Of a DNA stretch of 64,000 bases, positions 22,701 through 35,900 are shown in pieces. The notes beneath the pieces are model-generated. The model was given only the letters and a program-made list of their open reading frames with translations. It had not been told where the DNA came from and did no database searches. The DNA comes from Sweltsa coloradensis (taxonomy: Eukaryota > Arthropoda > Insecta > Plecoptera > Chloroperlidae): positions 496,001 to 560,000 of the forward strand of contig JAMZAV010000811.1 of assembly GCA_024449915.1 (NCBI GenBank), given 5' to 3'. Made by a program: the position numbers and the translations under genes. The number at the start of each line of letters is the position of its first letter. Within the stretch, counting starts at the first letter, position 1.

Positions 22701-24657
22701 GGTAAACACATAAAATTTGATCCCAATGTTTGAGAAATTAATGTGATTTTTTTGTGGTTTGTTTTTCGTTACTTGTTCAGTTTGCTAATGAATGTTAACA
22801 TATTTTTTATTATGAATATTTTGTCTGAAAATTTTTACCAAACAACTGTTAGGCTAATGTACAATTACCCCCAAAAATGTAAAAAAGATCAATATCGCAT
22901 CTATTATATGCACTTTTGCATGTTTAAGAAGAAACACAAAAAAGTTGGAAAAAATAAAAAGTTACATACGAAAAAAATTACAGTTATTTCTCGATCCTGT
23001 TTATGGTAGTATAAAAAGTCAAGTTCCAATTTTACAATAACAGCCTGAAGATCAGACCCAGTAAATTGACTGAAAAAAGTTTAGAGGAATGGGACAAATT
23101 TGGCCGTTAGCAGATAGGCTATTCGTCGGCCAAGATGGCATCTGACGTATATGAAACTTGCAACGTTGTCAAATAAAGCATACAATGGGAAGCCTGCGTC
23201 ATAGATTTTCTAAAATTGTTGTCTGAATCGCCAAAAAAAATTCAAGAATATAGGTCAATTTTGGAATTTTTAAACAAATCAAATTAAAAAAAAATTTAAA
23301 AAAAAAAAAAAAAAATACTGTAGAGCCCAATATTCCATTTCGCGACAAATGGTCAAATTCAAACACTGATATGTCAGTCTGCCGAGCGAACAGTATTTGC
23401 CTAAAAACGCATGGTCCAATAACTCTCTTTATGTATAGTATAAGGGAAGGTTGATATACAAACAGTTAAGTAATCAAGCGGAGAGATGGTCTCAAGCTAA
23501 TGGAAGACATGTTTAGCATTCTCCCACCTGCTGTCAGTATCACACACACATAAAGGAACACGGTAGCATAAGTAGGGTCAAGCTCCTGGACTCCTCCCAG
23601 ATTGGGTCTGTTGATAATTGAAACGAACAAAACAATGGTACGCACGCGTTATCGTACGATAGTAGTGGAATCTTGAGAAGGTATTGACGCATTAGTAACA
23701 AAAGTAGTTTCTCGATTTGGTTAGTCGGGAAAACACGACCGTAGGTGGAATTGATGATACCAATCCAGAAATATAAAACAGTAAGCTCGGACTGGGGATT
23801 GAACCGGGTCTCCCGCGTGACCGGAAGTTATAAAGTTTACGGTTCGGTTCGGGGGTACCCGGGTTTAAGCCCCGTTGAGCTGTTTTGTACTGTATTATAT
23901 TTACAGGAAGTAGTGTAACGAATATTCTAGTGTCGTGTAGGGTTACATAATCTAGTATCAAAATTGAGGTACCCAAAAAAAAATAGTTATATAATATATT
24001 TGATAACATTAACTTTTTAATTCCACTGCACCTGAAAAAATATGAAGAAATGGAGAAATTTAATTTAGTTTTCCTTTACAGGACACGGAAAGTAGGTACA
24101 TATGGGTTCAGGACGCTGAATGAAAAGTCAAGGACTGTTATGCAAGATTTATCACAGTATTTGTCTTTGGAGTGGGAAAAATCATTTTGGGGTTGCCTGT
24201 GGTAAAGTATTTGAAGTCGACTACCTAGACGGCATCGTGATTGATTGCTTGGTATAGTCTGTGAAAAACAAACTGATGAATTTATTGTAATTTTAATATT
24301 AAATTTATAATATCATTAATTTACGTTTTGATTCGATTTTGATTGTTGGTGGTTTGGTTGTGGATATATTTTGAAACACGCCAATCTGACTAATCTTCAG
24401 GTTTTTCATACCTATCAAGAATATGTTTTACATGTTACGGAATGTTAATTAATAAATGAATATTTGATAATTTAAAAAAAAATGTTTATATGAAGCATAA
24501 TTTTTAAATTTAAAGGAAAACCTCCGCATTTAAAAAAAAAAAAAATTTCCAAAATCGAAAAGAAATTTATGCAAAATAGTTCTAATACAAAATATAAATC
24601 TGTAATGCTGCGGTGTCTACATCCGTAGTAAGCCCTGGCGAAAACCGAGGTGTGGGG

Positions 24658-25222
24658 ACGGTGACGACAGCAAACACATCCCTGCGACTTACCCTGTTGA
24701 TAGTGAGGCCCCTCCCACTGACGTGAGCACCACGTGACACAGGATAGTCAGCACGGTGAGGACAGCAACACATCCTGAGACTTACCCTGTTGATAGTGAG
24801 TTCCCTCCCCCTGAGTCAGCACCACGTGTACACAGGAGAGTCAGCCCGGTGACGAACAGCCAACAATCAACTGCGACTACCATGTGGATAGTGAGGTTCC
24901 TCCCCCTGACGTGAGCACACGTGACAAGGATAGTCCGCACGGTGACGAAGCAAAACATCCCTGCGACTTACCCTGTTGATAGTGAGGTCCCCTCCCCACG
25001 ACGCAGCACCACGTGACACAGGATAGTCAGCACGGTGACGACAGCAACACATCTCTGCGACTTACCCTGTTGATAGTGAGGTCCCCTCCCCTGACGTCAG
25101 CACACGTGACACAGATAGTCAGGCACGGTGGGACGACAGCAACACATCCCTGCGACTTACCCTGTTGATAGTGAGGTTCGTCCCCCGAAGTCAGCACCAC
25201 GGACACAGGATGTCAGCACGGT
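24658..25222. repeat. 94-bp minisatellite, six units
   Basis: Six head-to-tail units of about 92-97 bp, each running GTGACGACAGCAA-like, ACATCCCTGCGACTTACC, TGTTGATAGTGAGG, a CCCCTCCCC tract, and GCACCACGTGACACAGG. CACGTG (E-box) survives in five of the six units. TGACGTCA is perfect in one unit and present as variants in others. On the minus strand five units carry CAGGGTAAGTCGC, a strong splice-donor match. Confidence 0.92.
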
Positions 25223-25315
25223 GACGACTCTCGAAGACGTCAACATAAATCGCTTCGATATCTTCTCGTCGGAGTCGAACTCCTTCTACATCACTAATTG
25301 TATGTCATTATCGAT
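25190..25315. other. Coding-like segment of uncertain strand next to the minisatellite
   Basis: About 85 bp beyond the last unit is GC-rich with exon-like composition. The plus strand reads TLEDVNINRFDIFSSES and NSFYITN before a GTATGT. The minus strand reads KEFDSDEKISKRFMLTSSR after a TAG acceptor and stays open to the GTAAGT of the first minisatellite unit. I recognise neither protein, and one of the two must be fortuitous. Confidence 0.3.
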
Positions 25316-27103
25316 AACTCGAGTAAATATCACTTACAATTGTAATTTCGTAGATGACATTTCTGATTAACCAATGCGAGATTGGTACCCTAACCAAAAA
25401 CTCGATTATAAGTAGGGAATTCACAGAGTCAGTATAACAGGTGCCTTTATGTCCAAACATTTTATTTATTTTTTAATTAATCGAATCCGAAAAGTACAAA
25501 AGTCAATCGTAACTTCAGATTATTTAACAATAGTCTTACACAGAAGTTCTCTGCACGTGTACTTGTGTTTGTAGTCGCTGAGGTATTCTGATAGACGGGG
25601 GCGAGCTTGATAAAACATTCTGAATATGGGTTTTTTTTCTCGTAATTCACGTTCTGTGAAATATTCGAATAATCATTAGAGATACGAGGAAAGATTACCA
25701 TTTTGATTTTGAATATAACAAATTCATTTTTTACAATAATGTTTAGCGTTTTTATTATCTATTTTGTTATCCACCTTCAAAAACTCATGAGCGGGGTTTT
25801 ATGGACTTAAATTTTAAAATTATCCAATTACAGTTAAATTAAAATTCGCTGAAATTAAGTTTAAAATAATAGTAAGAGAATGGTAAATTAATAAAAAATT
25901 ATCAAGATAACTTTCGGTTTTAGAAAAAACAAAAGCCCTTTATAGAGCTTTTAAATGAATGTTTGGTAATTGCCTAACACTCCATAGTATCTTTCACAAA
26001 ATAATAAAAAAATCACACATCTCAGCAATCACATTTGCAATAATGCTTACACGATATTAATTTTAGATCCTTCAAGTATCCTTTAACAATTTTTCATATT
26101 CAAGTATTGTGAGATTTATATCAATATTTTAGGACTTATCTTTTTCATAATCACCAGGTTTGACATATTACATTCTAAAGTGGATAATGACAATTATTTT
26201 TGAAGTGACTGGAATATAGTCGCCGAAATTATTTTGAATCTTTCAACTGTAAATCATCATAATATGCACGATAACTTTCTTCTATAAAACAATATCCTAT
26301 TATATTGTATCTCATCACATCTAATATTTAAACTTGCGTTCTCAATAAACTAATCTTTATAATTTTGTAATGTGACAATCAAAAAACGAATTGCGTGACA
26401 CGCATTAAATCAGTATCATTTTCGTTAAAATATCACGTCAATCAATCAAACTCATAACAGCCTACATAGGTGGATGATATTTCTGAACAAGATCTTCTGT
26501 CGATCGTTCTTGTCACCGATAGAGGTATTTCATGTTTACCGCGCGGTAGTGGTAGCCAGCCTAATACGCCTCCGGCAATCCTGACTGTAAATTTATTTTA
26601 TTGGTTCCCTAATTCAAAATAGTCAATTCATCCTAACTGTCCTCAACGCTTGTCGAGTAATTTTACTTATTTATACCTGAATACGAGCATTCAAATTTCC
26701 CCTGAACGGATTTCCTACACAAATTTGATATAAATAATGAAATTTATTTAAATTTACGTGTAAGCATTAAGCCATGATTTTGCTACTAAACAGTATTTAC
26801 GATAATTAAACAAAACAATAAAAAACGACGATTTCTGGTGTTGATTTGATAAAAAGGTACAGGCAAGGAGATATAAGTAAACAAACTTTTAAAAAGGCAG
26901 CCTAGCCTTCCCCGCTAAATATCATTGAGATCCAAAATGAGGGCCAAGCTTATGTACCCTTCTACATTTGCGTACATAAATTGACTTTTCCCCAAAGCTT
27001 CGTGACTCTAATCCTTGCAAAGCTAGGCCAAATTATTTTATTTTTTAAAAAAAAAGTAATAGTTCGTGCAAATCTATAAAACTCATATAAACTAGCCAAG
27101 TAC

Positions 27104-27350
27104 CTGTCACACACACACACGCACACGCACTCACACACGCACACGCGCGTGTCTCTACGCGTGTTCTCGGCCGTAGCGCGGGTCTGTACGACCGTCACCG
27201 AAGCGCGCCACGCGGGAACTAGTCGCTCTCCTCCGCTCTCGCGCGGTAGTAGTCAACCAGTCTAGCTTCTCCCGGGGGGGAGGGGGGGGGGGGGCATCAC
27301 CTGTGATACCCGCTCGCCGTACGACACATTCGCAACAGCTTCAACGAGTA
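27104..27350 (-). promoter_or_regulatory. CpG-rich segment with donor; candidate promoter and first exon
   Basis: Sharply GC- and CpG-rich against AT-rich surroundings (ACGCGCGTGT, GCGCGCCACGCGGG, a poly-G run at 27275-27294). On the minus strand it ends in a GT-rich tract and GACAG/GTACTT at 27103, a usable donor. It is the best candidate for the start of the minus-strand protease gene, 12.7 kb upstream of its first known exon. The link is inference from position and strand only. Confidence 0.3.
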
Positions 27351-28387
27351 TCTGAATGAATTAGAGTTTCAAATTTTTAATTCTTTTTGTGTTGCATTGG
27401 TTTTGATCTCTTCCCTATAAGAGTTAAAAAACAACAATCTCCCCCAAATTTTCAAACAAATGTGAGATGATTTTTGCACTTCTATTGGCAAATGCTATAC
27501 ATCTAACATAACACTTCAATCGATGGTCATTAAAAACAAAAAAATTTGATAATAAAACTAAATTGTATTAATAGGTTGGTGTATAGTAAGAAAATCCAAT
27601 TACTTTTGGTACCCCTGTGTTTAAACGTTCTACCCCAAAAAAAAAAGAAGCTCATGAGTAATACCACCGAACAATATTTAAAAAATGTATGATTATACAA
27701 AAGAAGATAGGAGACAAGAGGATCTACCCAATCAGTATAGTCTACTAGTCTACAATCTACATAAATGATTTTGCACTGGGGGAATCGAGTTTGGAGCGGC
27801 TCAGTAATAACCCTGTTGTAGCTGATGCCAGCAACGAACGAATAATGGCAAGCGATTTATTGATATTTTAAAAAGAGGAACTTGATTACAACATTTTGGA
27901 CCTCTAAGAATTAATTGCAAACCAATACTTGTTGTACATGAGAATCAACGTATATTTCCGTACCTTCTTGTGGAAAATAAAACATGTTTCAAGTGATACG
28001 TGACACACAGAAACGTCTACGTATCTAAGTTCTGTCATGTTCTTGCTGCATGAAATAAGATGAAGAAAATCTGAAGTCTGGGAGCAAAACTGGGTGACGT
28101 TATGTCACCCAGTACAATCAAAAGGCACAATAATTAAGAAACACGAACGCGACAGGTATCGACACCGCGAATAACGTCCCAAATCAAGTTAAAGTTCTTT
28201 ATTAGCATTTGTTTGGTTATATTACATTTAACATCAGATTTGTCGATAGGTACATAATAAATACAATATATAATAACAATTATTAAAACCTTATTAGTTA
28301 AAAGGTACTGCTATAGGTTAAGTACTGCCAGTAAATAAAATAACATAATATGTAATAAAATAACAGCAACCAACTCACAATAGCACT

Positions 28388-29122
28388 CTGATTCGGGATA
28401 GTCTAGTCGATCCCGTTCAAGCCCGGCAATCCGACTGGGGGTTTTCCGAAGGTATCAATGAATTGAGTCTTCTTAAAGGCGTGCACCATGACCCGAAAAA
28501 ATTGTCAAACTTCGTATTTTTCTTTAAAGCCTAGTCCATTGGCAAAAATCTCCCATAAGAAAATAACATGGGGACGATCTTTAGCCCGTGACTTGGAGGA
28601 TTTGATCCAAAAAAAAATATTGGCCATTATTGACGTGCTTTTCAGATTTTCCTGTAAATCTCTAAATTCTGTTTTGTAATTTGGGTAAGTGGTTCGGTTA
28701 AAATAAGCTGATTACCAAGAAGGGATGTGATTTTAGAATGCATATTTTTGCATGTTTGAGTGAATATTTGTGCACAGTTTCAAGACACTATGACTGTAAT
28801 ATAGGGCCATTTTTGATTGGTACAATGTTTTCGTATCTATTTGGAACAAAAAAGAAGCTGGTTAAAGCCGATTTAAGAAATTTCCCAAAACGCCAATTTT
28901 TGCATATTTCTGGATAAATTTTTAAAAAATCACATTTAAAAGAAATTTTAAACGGTTATTTAAGTGTAGTATTATGCTAAAGATTATGTGGTAAAAAATA
29001 TTTTTGGGGGGTAATAGCCCCTCAAAATTCGGACATCCCTTAACAATTTTGTCTTCACTCCAATGTACCAAGACACCTAAAGAGGGGCAAGCATTGCACC
29101 CTGGTCAGGCTTCCCACGAGAA
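28388..29122 (+). repeat. SINE family A copy interrupted by about 540 bp
   Basis: The head (28388-28477: CTCTGATTCGGGA, B box remnant GTTCAAGCCCGGCAATCCGA, TTTTCC, GAGTCTTCTTAAA) stops at the CTTAAA that normally precedes CAGCCCTCGGACATCC. The rest of the same SINE resumes at about 29014 (TAGCCCCTCAAAATTCGGAC) and runs to the usual end AAGAGGGGCAAGCATTGCAC and GGCTTCCCACG. The intervening 28478-29013 is AT-rich with no recognised protein. Confidence 0.72.
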
Positions 29123-29603
29123 ATAATAATAAATATGTTTAAGAATGGCTCCCTACATATTTATGCGTATGCGTGCGTAACCCTTAGCAAAGTGAGTTAT
29201 GATTATTAGTTCTTAGTTTAGCGAATATGCGTTCACAAAGGTAATAAATTTGTTTCTCAAGATTGCAAATATTTCGATTAGTTTAATATTTTGAGTTATC
29301 GTGCTAATCCGCCTACCATTAAGATTGTGTAGGGCACGTTTCTCACGTGTAGGTCAAGTTCATTGATTGTGGGAGATGTGGAATGTATGAGGCTGATAAC
29401 ATAAGAGCTGATAAGATTGAACTACTGTTACCAACGAAAATTTACACATACTTACATGAAAAAAATAATAAGTAAAATACAAAAACGTCTTATCTAGGTT
29501 AGAAAACACGTATAATAGACCTTTTGGGGAATCATTTTTCCCGTTACGTTGATGATGAGTGTATTGGCCTATCTCCATGCATTCCTAAATATGTCGCTGA
29601 GCT

Positions 29604-29975
29604 GCCCAACTCAAATGCCGCGCGCTCAGGTGTGACGATTGCAGATGAAACAGTTTCGGTAAATCATTACAAATTTTGCATTAATATTAATAGAGTGCCT
29701 GTTATGATATCCAAACCCTTACCAGTTGCAAAAAATAATCATTAAAAACAACAATGTGAAAGGTAAGTAAAACAACGTGGAAAAATGGAAAATCGAAAAA
29801 CATGCATCAATTCTGAGAATTCCCCCCAAAACCGTTTTTCCTACGATAAAACCAAAATTTACGTGCCGCGTACACAGTGATTTAAACGTTGGATATTCAG
29901 TTTGAGAAATTTTGGGTAAAAAAAACTGTACCACTTGGAATTAATTCCCGAAGTTCACCCAAATTTAGTAAATGA
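29604..29975 (+). repeat. Dispersed repeat B, copy 1
   Basis: Matches 36940-37305 in the same orientation over about 360 bp through blocks such as CAACTCAAATGC, GCGCTCAGGTGT, AAATTTTGCAT, ACGnTAAAACCAAA and GTGATTTAAACGTTG. An open frame across it is not conserved in the second copy. Confidence 0.7.
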
Positions 29976-31691
29976 TGGGATTTCACGTTTTTTTAAATGA
30001 ACCGATGGATTAATCTAAAAATACGCTATTGAATATCTTATATTGACCCTAATCAACGCGTTTGTGAAAATATGCTACCGACAGCTGTTAACCGTTTACC
30101 CGAAAAAACAAAAAACAAAAAACAACAGAAAGCTCGAGCATCTAAACCGGGCCATGCGCAAGTCTCCAGTGGTATTTTTTCGATTGTCACCCAAAAGTTA
30201 AAAGGTCTAAATTCAGAGATTCCACAGGTTTCCTGAATAGTTTATTACAATTGGAGTAGTCCAGTCGTTTGTCCAGATCGAAGTGAAACAGACAAAAACC
30301 AACATACACACATATCAAGCAAGCTATTTTTCACATCTGGAAGTCAAATTGAATTTATCATCCAATATTTATTTATATTTTGTTTGGAAACGTTCCTTTA
30401 TTTAAACAATGTCTTTAAAAAAAATACTCGTTATAAAATGCATCTTTGACATTATTTTATCTATTATTTTGATCTCCATCTTTGTTTGAATTATGTAAAA
30501 AATAAATATCAATAATTGTTTACTAGGAAGTTTTGGCTTTGGTACTAAGATAATATTTATATTGGGCTTTCTCAAGCCATTACATGAACATCTACATATT
30601 TTATAAAGTTAGTTGTCAAGGGTGGTGAATGAATTAAACATCTCGGAAGCAGGCACACTTATGATTACACCGTTATAAGTAGATAATAATAAAACAAAAC
30701 CAGAAATAATTAAAGTAGAAAGCATAATTCCTATTTAATATAATGAATTATTATGTGAAATTAAAAGTAGTAAATCGTTACTAAACTAAATGATAATGAA
30801 AGTAATTCATTGTACAAATATTTAAACACAACCTTACAAAAAAACGGAATGTTGTAACAATTAAAAATTAGTTAATTTGATACAAAATACAAAATCATAA
30901 CATGAGAAAAGAAATAATAAATAAATAATAATAATAAAAACAAAAATTAAAGAAAACATAGTAACTATTTTACTTATTGTAAGCCAAAGAGGCTATACCC
31001 AATGGAGGTTTTTATCCAAGCTGTAGTCCAGACGTTTATCAAGATTTTGAAATTATATATTATAATTTGTATTATAATTAAATATTTCCCTTAGAGTGAG
31101 GTTGATGCCACACGGCGATTCAACCAAAACAAGTTTTTCTGTGGTACGGAAAATAAAATTACAATGTACATTTGTGACATTTATTAATTGATTTACAGGA
31201 ACAGTTCGAGCTGCCCGCTCAAAGCTATATACAAGAATATATTTATAGAAGAATATGTTTCCATTTCATAAGTGGACATGACAAAACATTATCTATACAC
31301 ATGTTTGATAAGGGCTACATAATTATAAGCGTTAAATTTGGAAGAAAAACGTTTCCGTGTTTGAGCTGCCAAGGTGTTCGTTCGGCTTAGGACGTGGGGC
31401 CAACCGCCAAAGTCTCCTCTTTAGTCGTTTTATCTTGAGTATTCATTAAACTTCAATAATTGGAATGCAACACTCTTCAGACACGTAATCATAAACCTAG
31501 AAATAAAATTGATCAATATGTTGTTAATATCGGGTCAACCAATTAAAAATCTCATTTAAAAAATAAGCGTTATGTATAAAAAAAATACTCTTTTAGTCTA
31601 TAAACGAATCCAGCTCAAAATTAATATTTTCTTTATCCTAAATAGTTTTTGAGATTCGTCTTACATAAGGTTTTTGACAAAAAAATTACAC

Positions 31692-31697
31692 TTTATT
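31692..31697 (-). terminator. Candidate poly(A) signal of the C2 gene
   Basis: TTTATT on the plus strand reads AATAAA on the minus strand, 1.15 kb past the C2 stop codon. It is the nearest canonical hexamer I found. Its use is not shown. Confidence 0.25.
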
Positions 31698-32841
31698 ACA
31701 ATTTATGAATGTATTTGTATTTATATATTTATGTATTCCCTATGGTATAATTTAAGAGGTTATCAAGTATTTACAATTTCATTTAATTGCATGTAACGCA
31801 TAAAGAAAGCTTACAATAAAACTTGTAGTAATCATACACTTGGTTATTGTAGTAGGATAATAGCCCATATCTACAAGCACGAAACAGTTAAATTGCAACA
31901 TATTCATGAAAAACATATTTGATTTGATCCATCATTGTTGTGCTTTAAGATCTAGGTCAAAGATACATTAAATTTACATCTTTTCCTTATATAATACAAA
32001 ACAATTTGACTATGAACATCCCCTTTATAGTAGAGTAGTGTCTTTGCAATTGAATACTGCGAGCTGTTAAAAAGCTCTTCATAAAACAAAGCAACGATTT
32101 CCAAAAGTATGTTAACATATATTACACTTTTAGAGCAAGAAAAGATTCCAAGATTTGCATCAAGTTGGCGGAGTTTCCTTGACATACACAAATTTTATAT
32201 GACCCCTATTTTCATAATTTATCCACTGACTTCTTGAGATAAAAATTATCATTACTATCAAAGACAAAATAAATACACAGGACAATTTACTTCAATGACA
32301 TTTTCTACTTTGAATAAGGCGAACAAAAGTAAAATATTTAAGAACACTCTTTTTTAACATGAGTTATTTACAGTAAAAAATGGCACCATCATGATGGTCA
32401 AAATGTAAAAAATTTGGTAACATCAATGTTTTAAGATTGAAAATTTAAACAAATGTCGCACTTGTTAATCCATGTCTTACGTTATATTGATGAAACTATT
32501 TACAAGATTTAACTTAACACTTCAAGATTTTGTTTACAGAATGACTTCAGAGAAATCGATACCGAATCATGGAAATAAATACAAAGTTCTTGAGTATTAG
32601 CGGACACGGCTTTGATTCTTATAGTTCAGCACAGGCACAGTATTGTGACCAACCTCGACAAATTTATACTGGAACGTATAATTTTCTCTAGGAGATGACG
32701 AATAGGCCGAGTGGAATGTTACCAAACTGTATAGTCTTATTTAGTGGCTGGTCATAATACTGGGCATTAGGTATATCAGCTGATACTTGAATGTAAAAGA
32801 CTAGTGCGTGAAATAAGAAGCACAGTTGAGAAGGCAGCGGT

Positions 32842-32984
32842 TCAAGACTCGACTGCTAGAAGGCTGTGCCACTGCGTGACAGGGTTGCCAGGTTTCTGCA
32901 TGGCAACGCTCCAGTGATCACTGTCTGACTCCACTATCCCCGGACACTGTCGAATCACCACTCGTCCAAGGTAGATCTTCTTGC
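32842..32984 (-). CDS. C2 gene exon 5: C2B end and stop
   Basis: Acceptor TTTCAG at 32986-32985, phase 1. It encodes KKIYLGRVVIRQCPG, then SDSDHWSVAMQKPGNP, VTQWHSLLAVES and TGA at 32844-32842. G-x-V followed by HW...P...WHSL is the signature of a synaptotagmin-type C2B end. Confidence 0.93.
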
Positions 32985-35900
32985 CTGAAACGAGATTCCA
33001 GAATTAATACAATGTGTTCAAAAATTTAAAATTGCCAAGTGAGATTTGACCATGGCTTTGAGGGTTAATAATACATTAATAATTGACTACAAACATTTCG
33101 TAGAAATTTATGTCCCAAAATGACATCCCTTCATGGTTGTCAACATATTTTGAATAAAACACTTGCCTTAATTATTAGAAAAACAAACGGGTGATCAGAA
33201 AAAATAGGAATTCATCAATTAATGGCCAGTATTTTTCCAATTAGATTCTCTTAAGGTCACAGGGCACAAAGATCGTCCTAATTTTATTTCTTATGTGAGA
33301 TTTTTGTCAATGGGATCTAACTCGAAAATTACCAATTTTAAAAAATCCTTTCTCATGGTAAATCTTTTGTTTTTACACTAGAAGACTTTAGTACATTTCA
33401 CTTTCTAGTGGCTTTGCACCAGTAGGCCTATATGAAGTTACAATGTATATCTCTATCATATTACACACTCATAATATTATAGTTAACATATATAACTAAC
33501 AGTAAATATGTTATCAAATATAAAATGCAATTGTCATTTCTTCTCTAATTTGTATTACCGAAACATATTCAATTTTAAACGTGTAAATGTTACGTAATAC
33601 TGGTAAGACACATGCACATTCTTTACAAAAAGCAAAACTGAAGTTAAAATTTTTCGCCTGAATTTAAATGTCTCTATAATGTAGGCACGTAAACAAACTG
33701 TGATGTTTAAATGGACATTAAATGGACATAGCTCATCAAACAGTCTTTAACACTTGTACCAGGGTTGCCACCAAGTCAATTTTTTTATCCTTGAAAGATA
33801 TTAAAAAAATCCCGAGAAATACTTGAAAACAGTTATTCAGCATTAGCGTATCATAACCGCAAAGGAATGTTACAAATTTTCAGGTTTCATACCAAAATAT
33901 GTTATGCCAGACTGATTTTCGAGAATCTAGTCAAAATTACGTGCAGACAAACACATAAGAATCAGAATTTTCTTCCAATATATTTTAACGTTTTACTTTT
34001 AGGCCTACTCACCATAACTACCACTTGCGGTAAATGTTAGGCCTATGTAGTAACTTATGTTTATTTTTACTAGTTACCTTAAGTTTTTTTACTGTCTACA
34101 TTGCTTTTTTTGGCTGAATTTTAAAAAAATGTATTAATTTAATGTATTTTTTAAAGACAGCAGAAAATCCTAAGATTTTGCCCAAAATCCTGTTATCCTT
34201 GAGACACTCTAAAAATCCTGAGAAAAGGATAAAATCCTTGAAAGTGCAACTCTGACTTATGGAGATTCGTTGACAGAACATTTGAGTAAGAAGTCACAGC
34301 TAACCTACCCTTAATCTTGGTGTTAAGGGTGAAGGTAGCACTCATCCCCTTGTTTCTAGGGCCGAGGGGTGGAACCGACGCCTCTAGGACAGAGTACTTG
34401 ACGTCGTCTGCCGGCCAATGTACAGAGATGCTGGGCGCGAAGTTCAACGTCTTCTGACACCGAACTATTTGGCCGAAGGAGTTTGTCACGGTCATCTTCA
34501 CGTACAACATTGCTGGAATAACAAAATATGTACGTCATAAAACAGGGGCTAATCATTTTGTATGTCATTCAACAACCAAAATCATTAATATTTGAAATTA
34601 TAATTGTTGGAGCAAAGGTAAGACACTTTCTTATTACTTTTCAAAAGGTCCATTAACTTGGTTAAAAAACTAAATTGTTTATCACTGTGATTGGGAATAT
34701 ATATTTAAAGCTATTTTATCGCGTCTGGGCCCGGGGCAGAATTGGCCCAGGTAGCCTCTGTCGATCGTAGAAGGCGAGAAAAAGCAAAGTCAATCTCGCA
34801 AATATCAGGCACCGTATCGAGAAGCGAGCTCTGGTCGTCGACGTGAGAGCCCCCCCCCCCCCACTTCCTATATCTTGACTGTGGCTGGATATGTCCAGCA
34901 CGGGACTTTCCTCCCCACATCCCCTGCTAGAGGGGCGTATAATGAAATAACGTTTGGATGGCCCATAAAGTATTTTCACAAATTGACAAAAAAAAATGAA
35001 AGATATTGAAATACTATAAAATATAATTATATAAGATTTGGTGTTTTAGATTGTTTAAACTGTGGCATAGATTCATGCTTCAAAAGATTGTTCAGGATAT
35101 TCACAAAGTTTTTAGACGGCTTCATGATGCACCAGACTCACCATTCTTGTGTTCATACTCCTTGGTCTTGTCCGTGCTCCAGCGCAGTCTGTTGATTCTC
35201 AGGTTAACTAGGTCGTCCTCCCCTATATCCCCCGCCGTGTGGCACAGTGTCACCTCCATCTGGTCCTTGGAACGCGGGACCAACTGATGAAAACAAAGCA
35301 ATCTCTTAGTTCAAGCAATTTGAATCAATTTTGGTTCATTTGATTCTTTCTCTAAATTGCACTTTTGTACAAAAAAATTACGAATTTTTTATTATGAATA
35401 ATATTTTTTCCGTGATGATATGGCCTACTAAGAAATAACCAAATAATCAAAATAAATTTAATGCGCTTTATTGTAAATATCCATTTGTTTTTAAGTACAA
35501 AATGAATTATTGCTGGCCTAGGTTTGTTTGTGAAGGGAGATTCTAATTGTTGATGAAATTGATTCGCGTTAGTTGAATAGGTGATGTTTTGAGATGACGT
35601 TTAATAAAACTTAATCAATAAAAGGTGAGGTGAAGGCCTCATCAAAATCACGTTATAAATTTTAGCAAAGCTTTTAACATTTAATTTTTAACCAAACGAC
35701 TAAGAATACCATTGATATTGGGCAAGAATTGCAGAGGATGCGAATAAATTTTAAAGACACTTCATTGGCACTTAAGAGTATACCGATTTACCTTACTTAT
35801 TATCTTATTTTTGAGCAATTTATTTATTTATTTATTTATATAAGAGTCTCGTACAGCACAAGTACCATTTTACATAGACAATCCTAAAAAAATATATAAA

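Larger units (their letters stand above)
14411..24640. other. Non-coding, repeat-bearing DNA upstream of the known protease exons
   Basis: No exon could be supported. Present are a tRNA-like segment near 16262-16345, SINE-like modules near 16445-16625 and 19620-19750, an ACAG array at 17173-17356, and a GC-richer patch at 18420-18640 without a recognisable frame. The missing 5' protease exons may lie here or further right. Confidence 0.5.
27351..31691. other. Non-coding repeat-bearing DNA between the protease and C2 genes
   Basis: No gene is supported. It holds a SINE split by an insertion (28388-29122) and one copy of a dispersed repeat (29604-29975). The remainder is AT-rich unique-looking DNA. 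Confidence 0.5.

Noticed and set aside
24582..25052. Protein-like CCCRHRADYPVSRG frames
   Set aside because: They follow the 94-bp minisatellite period and shift frame between units.
29524..29745. 73-residue plus-strand protein
   Set aside because: The frame lies in dispersed repeat B and is not kept in the second copy.
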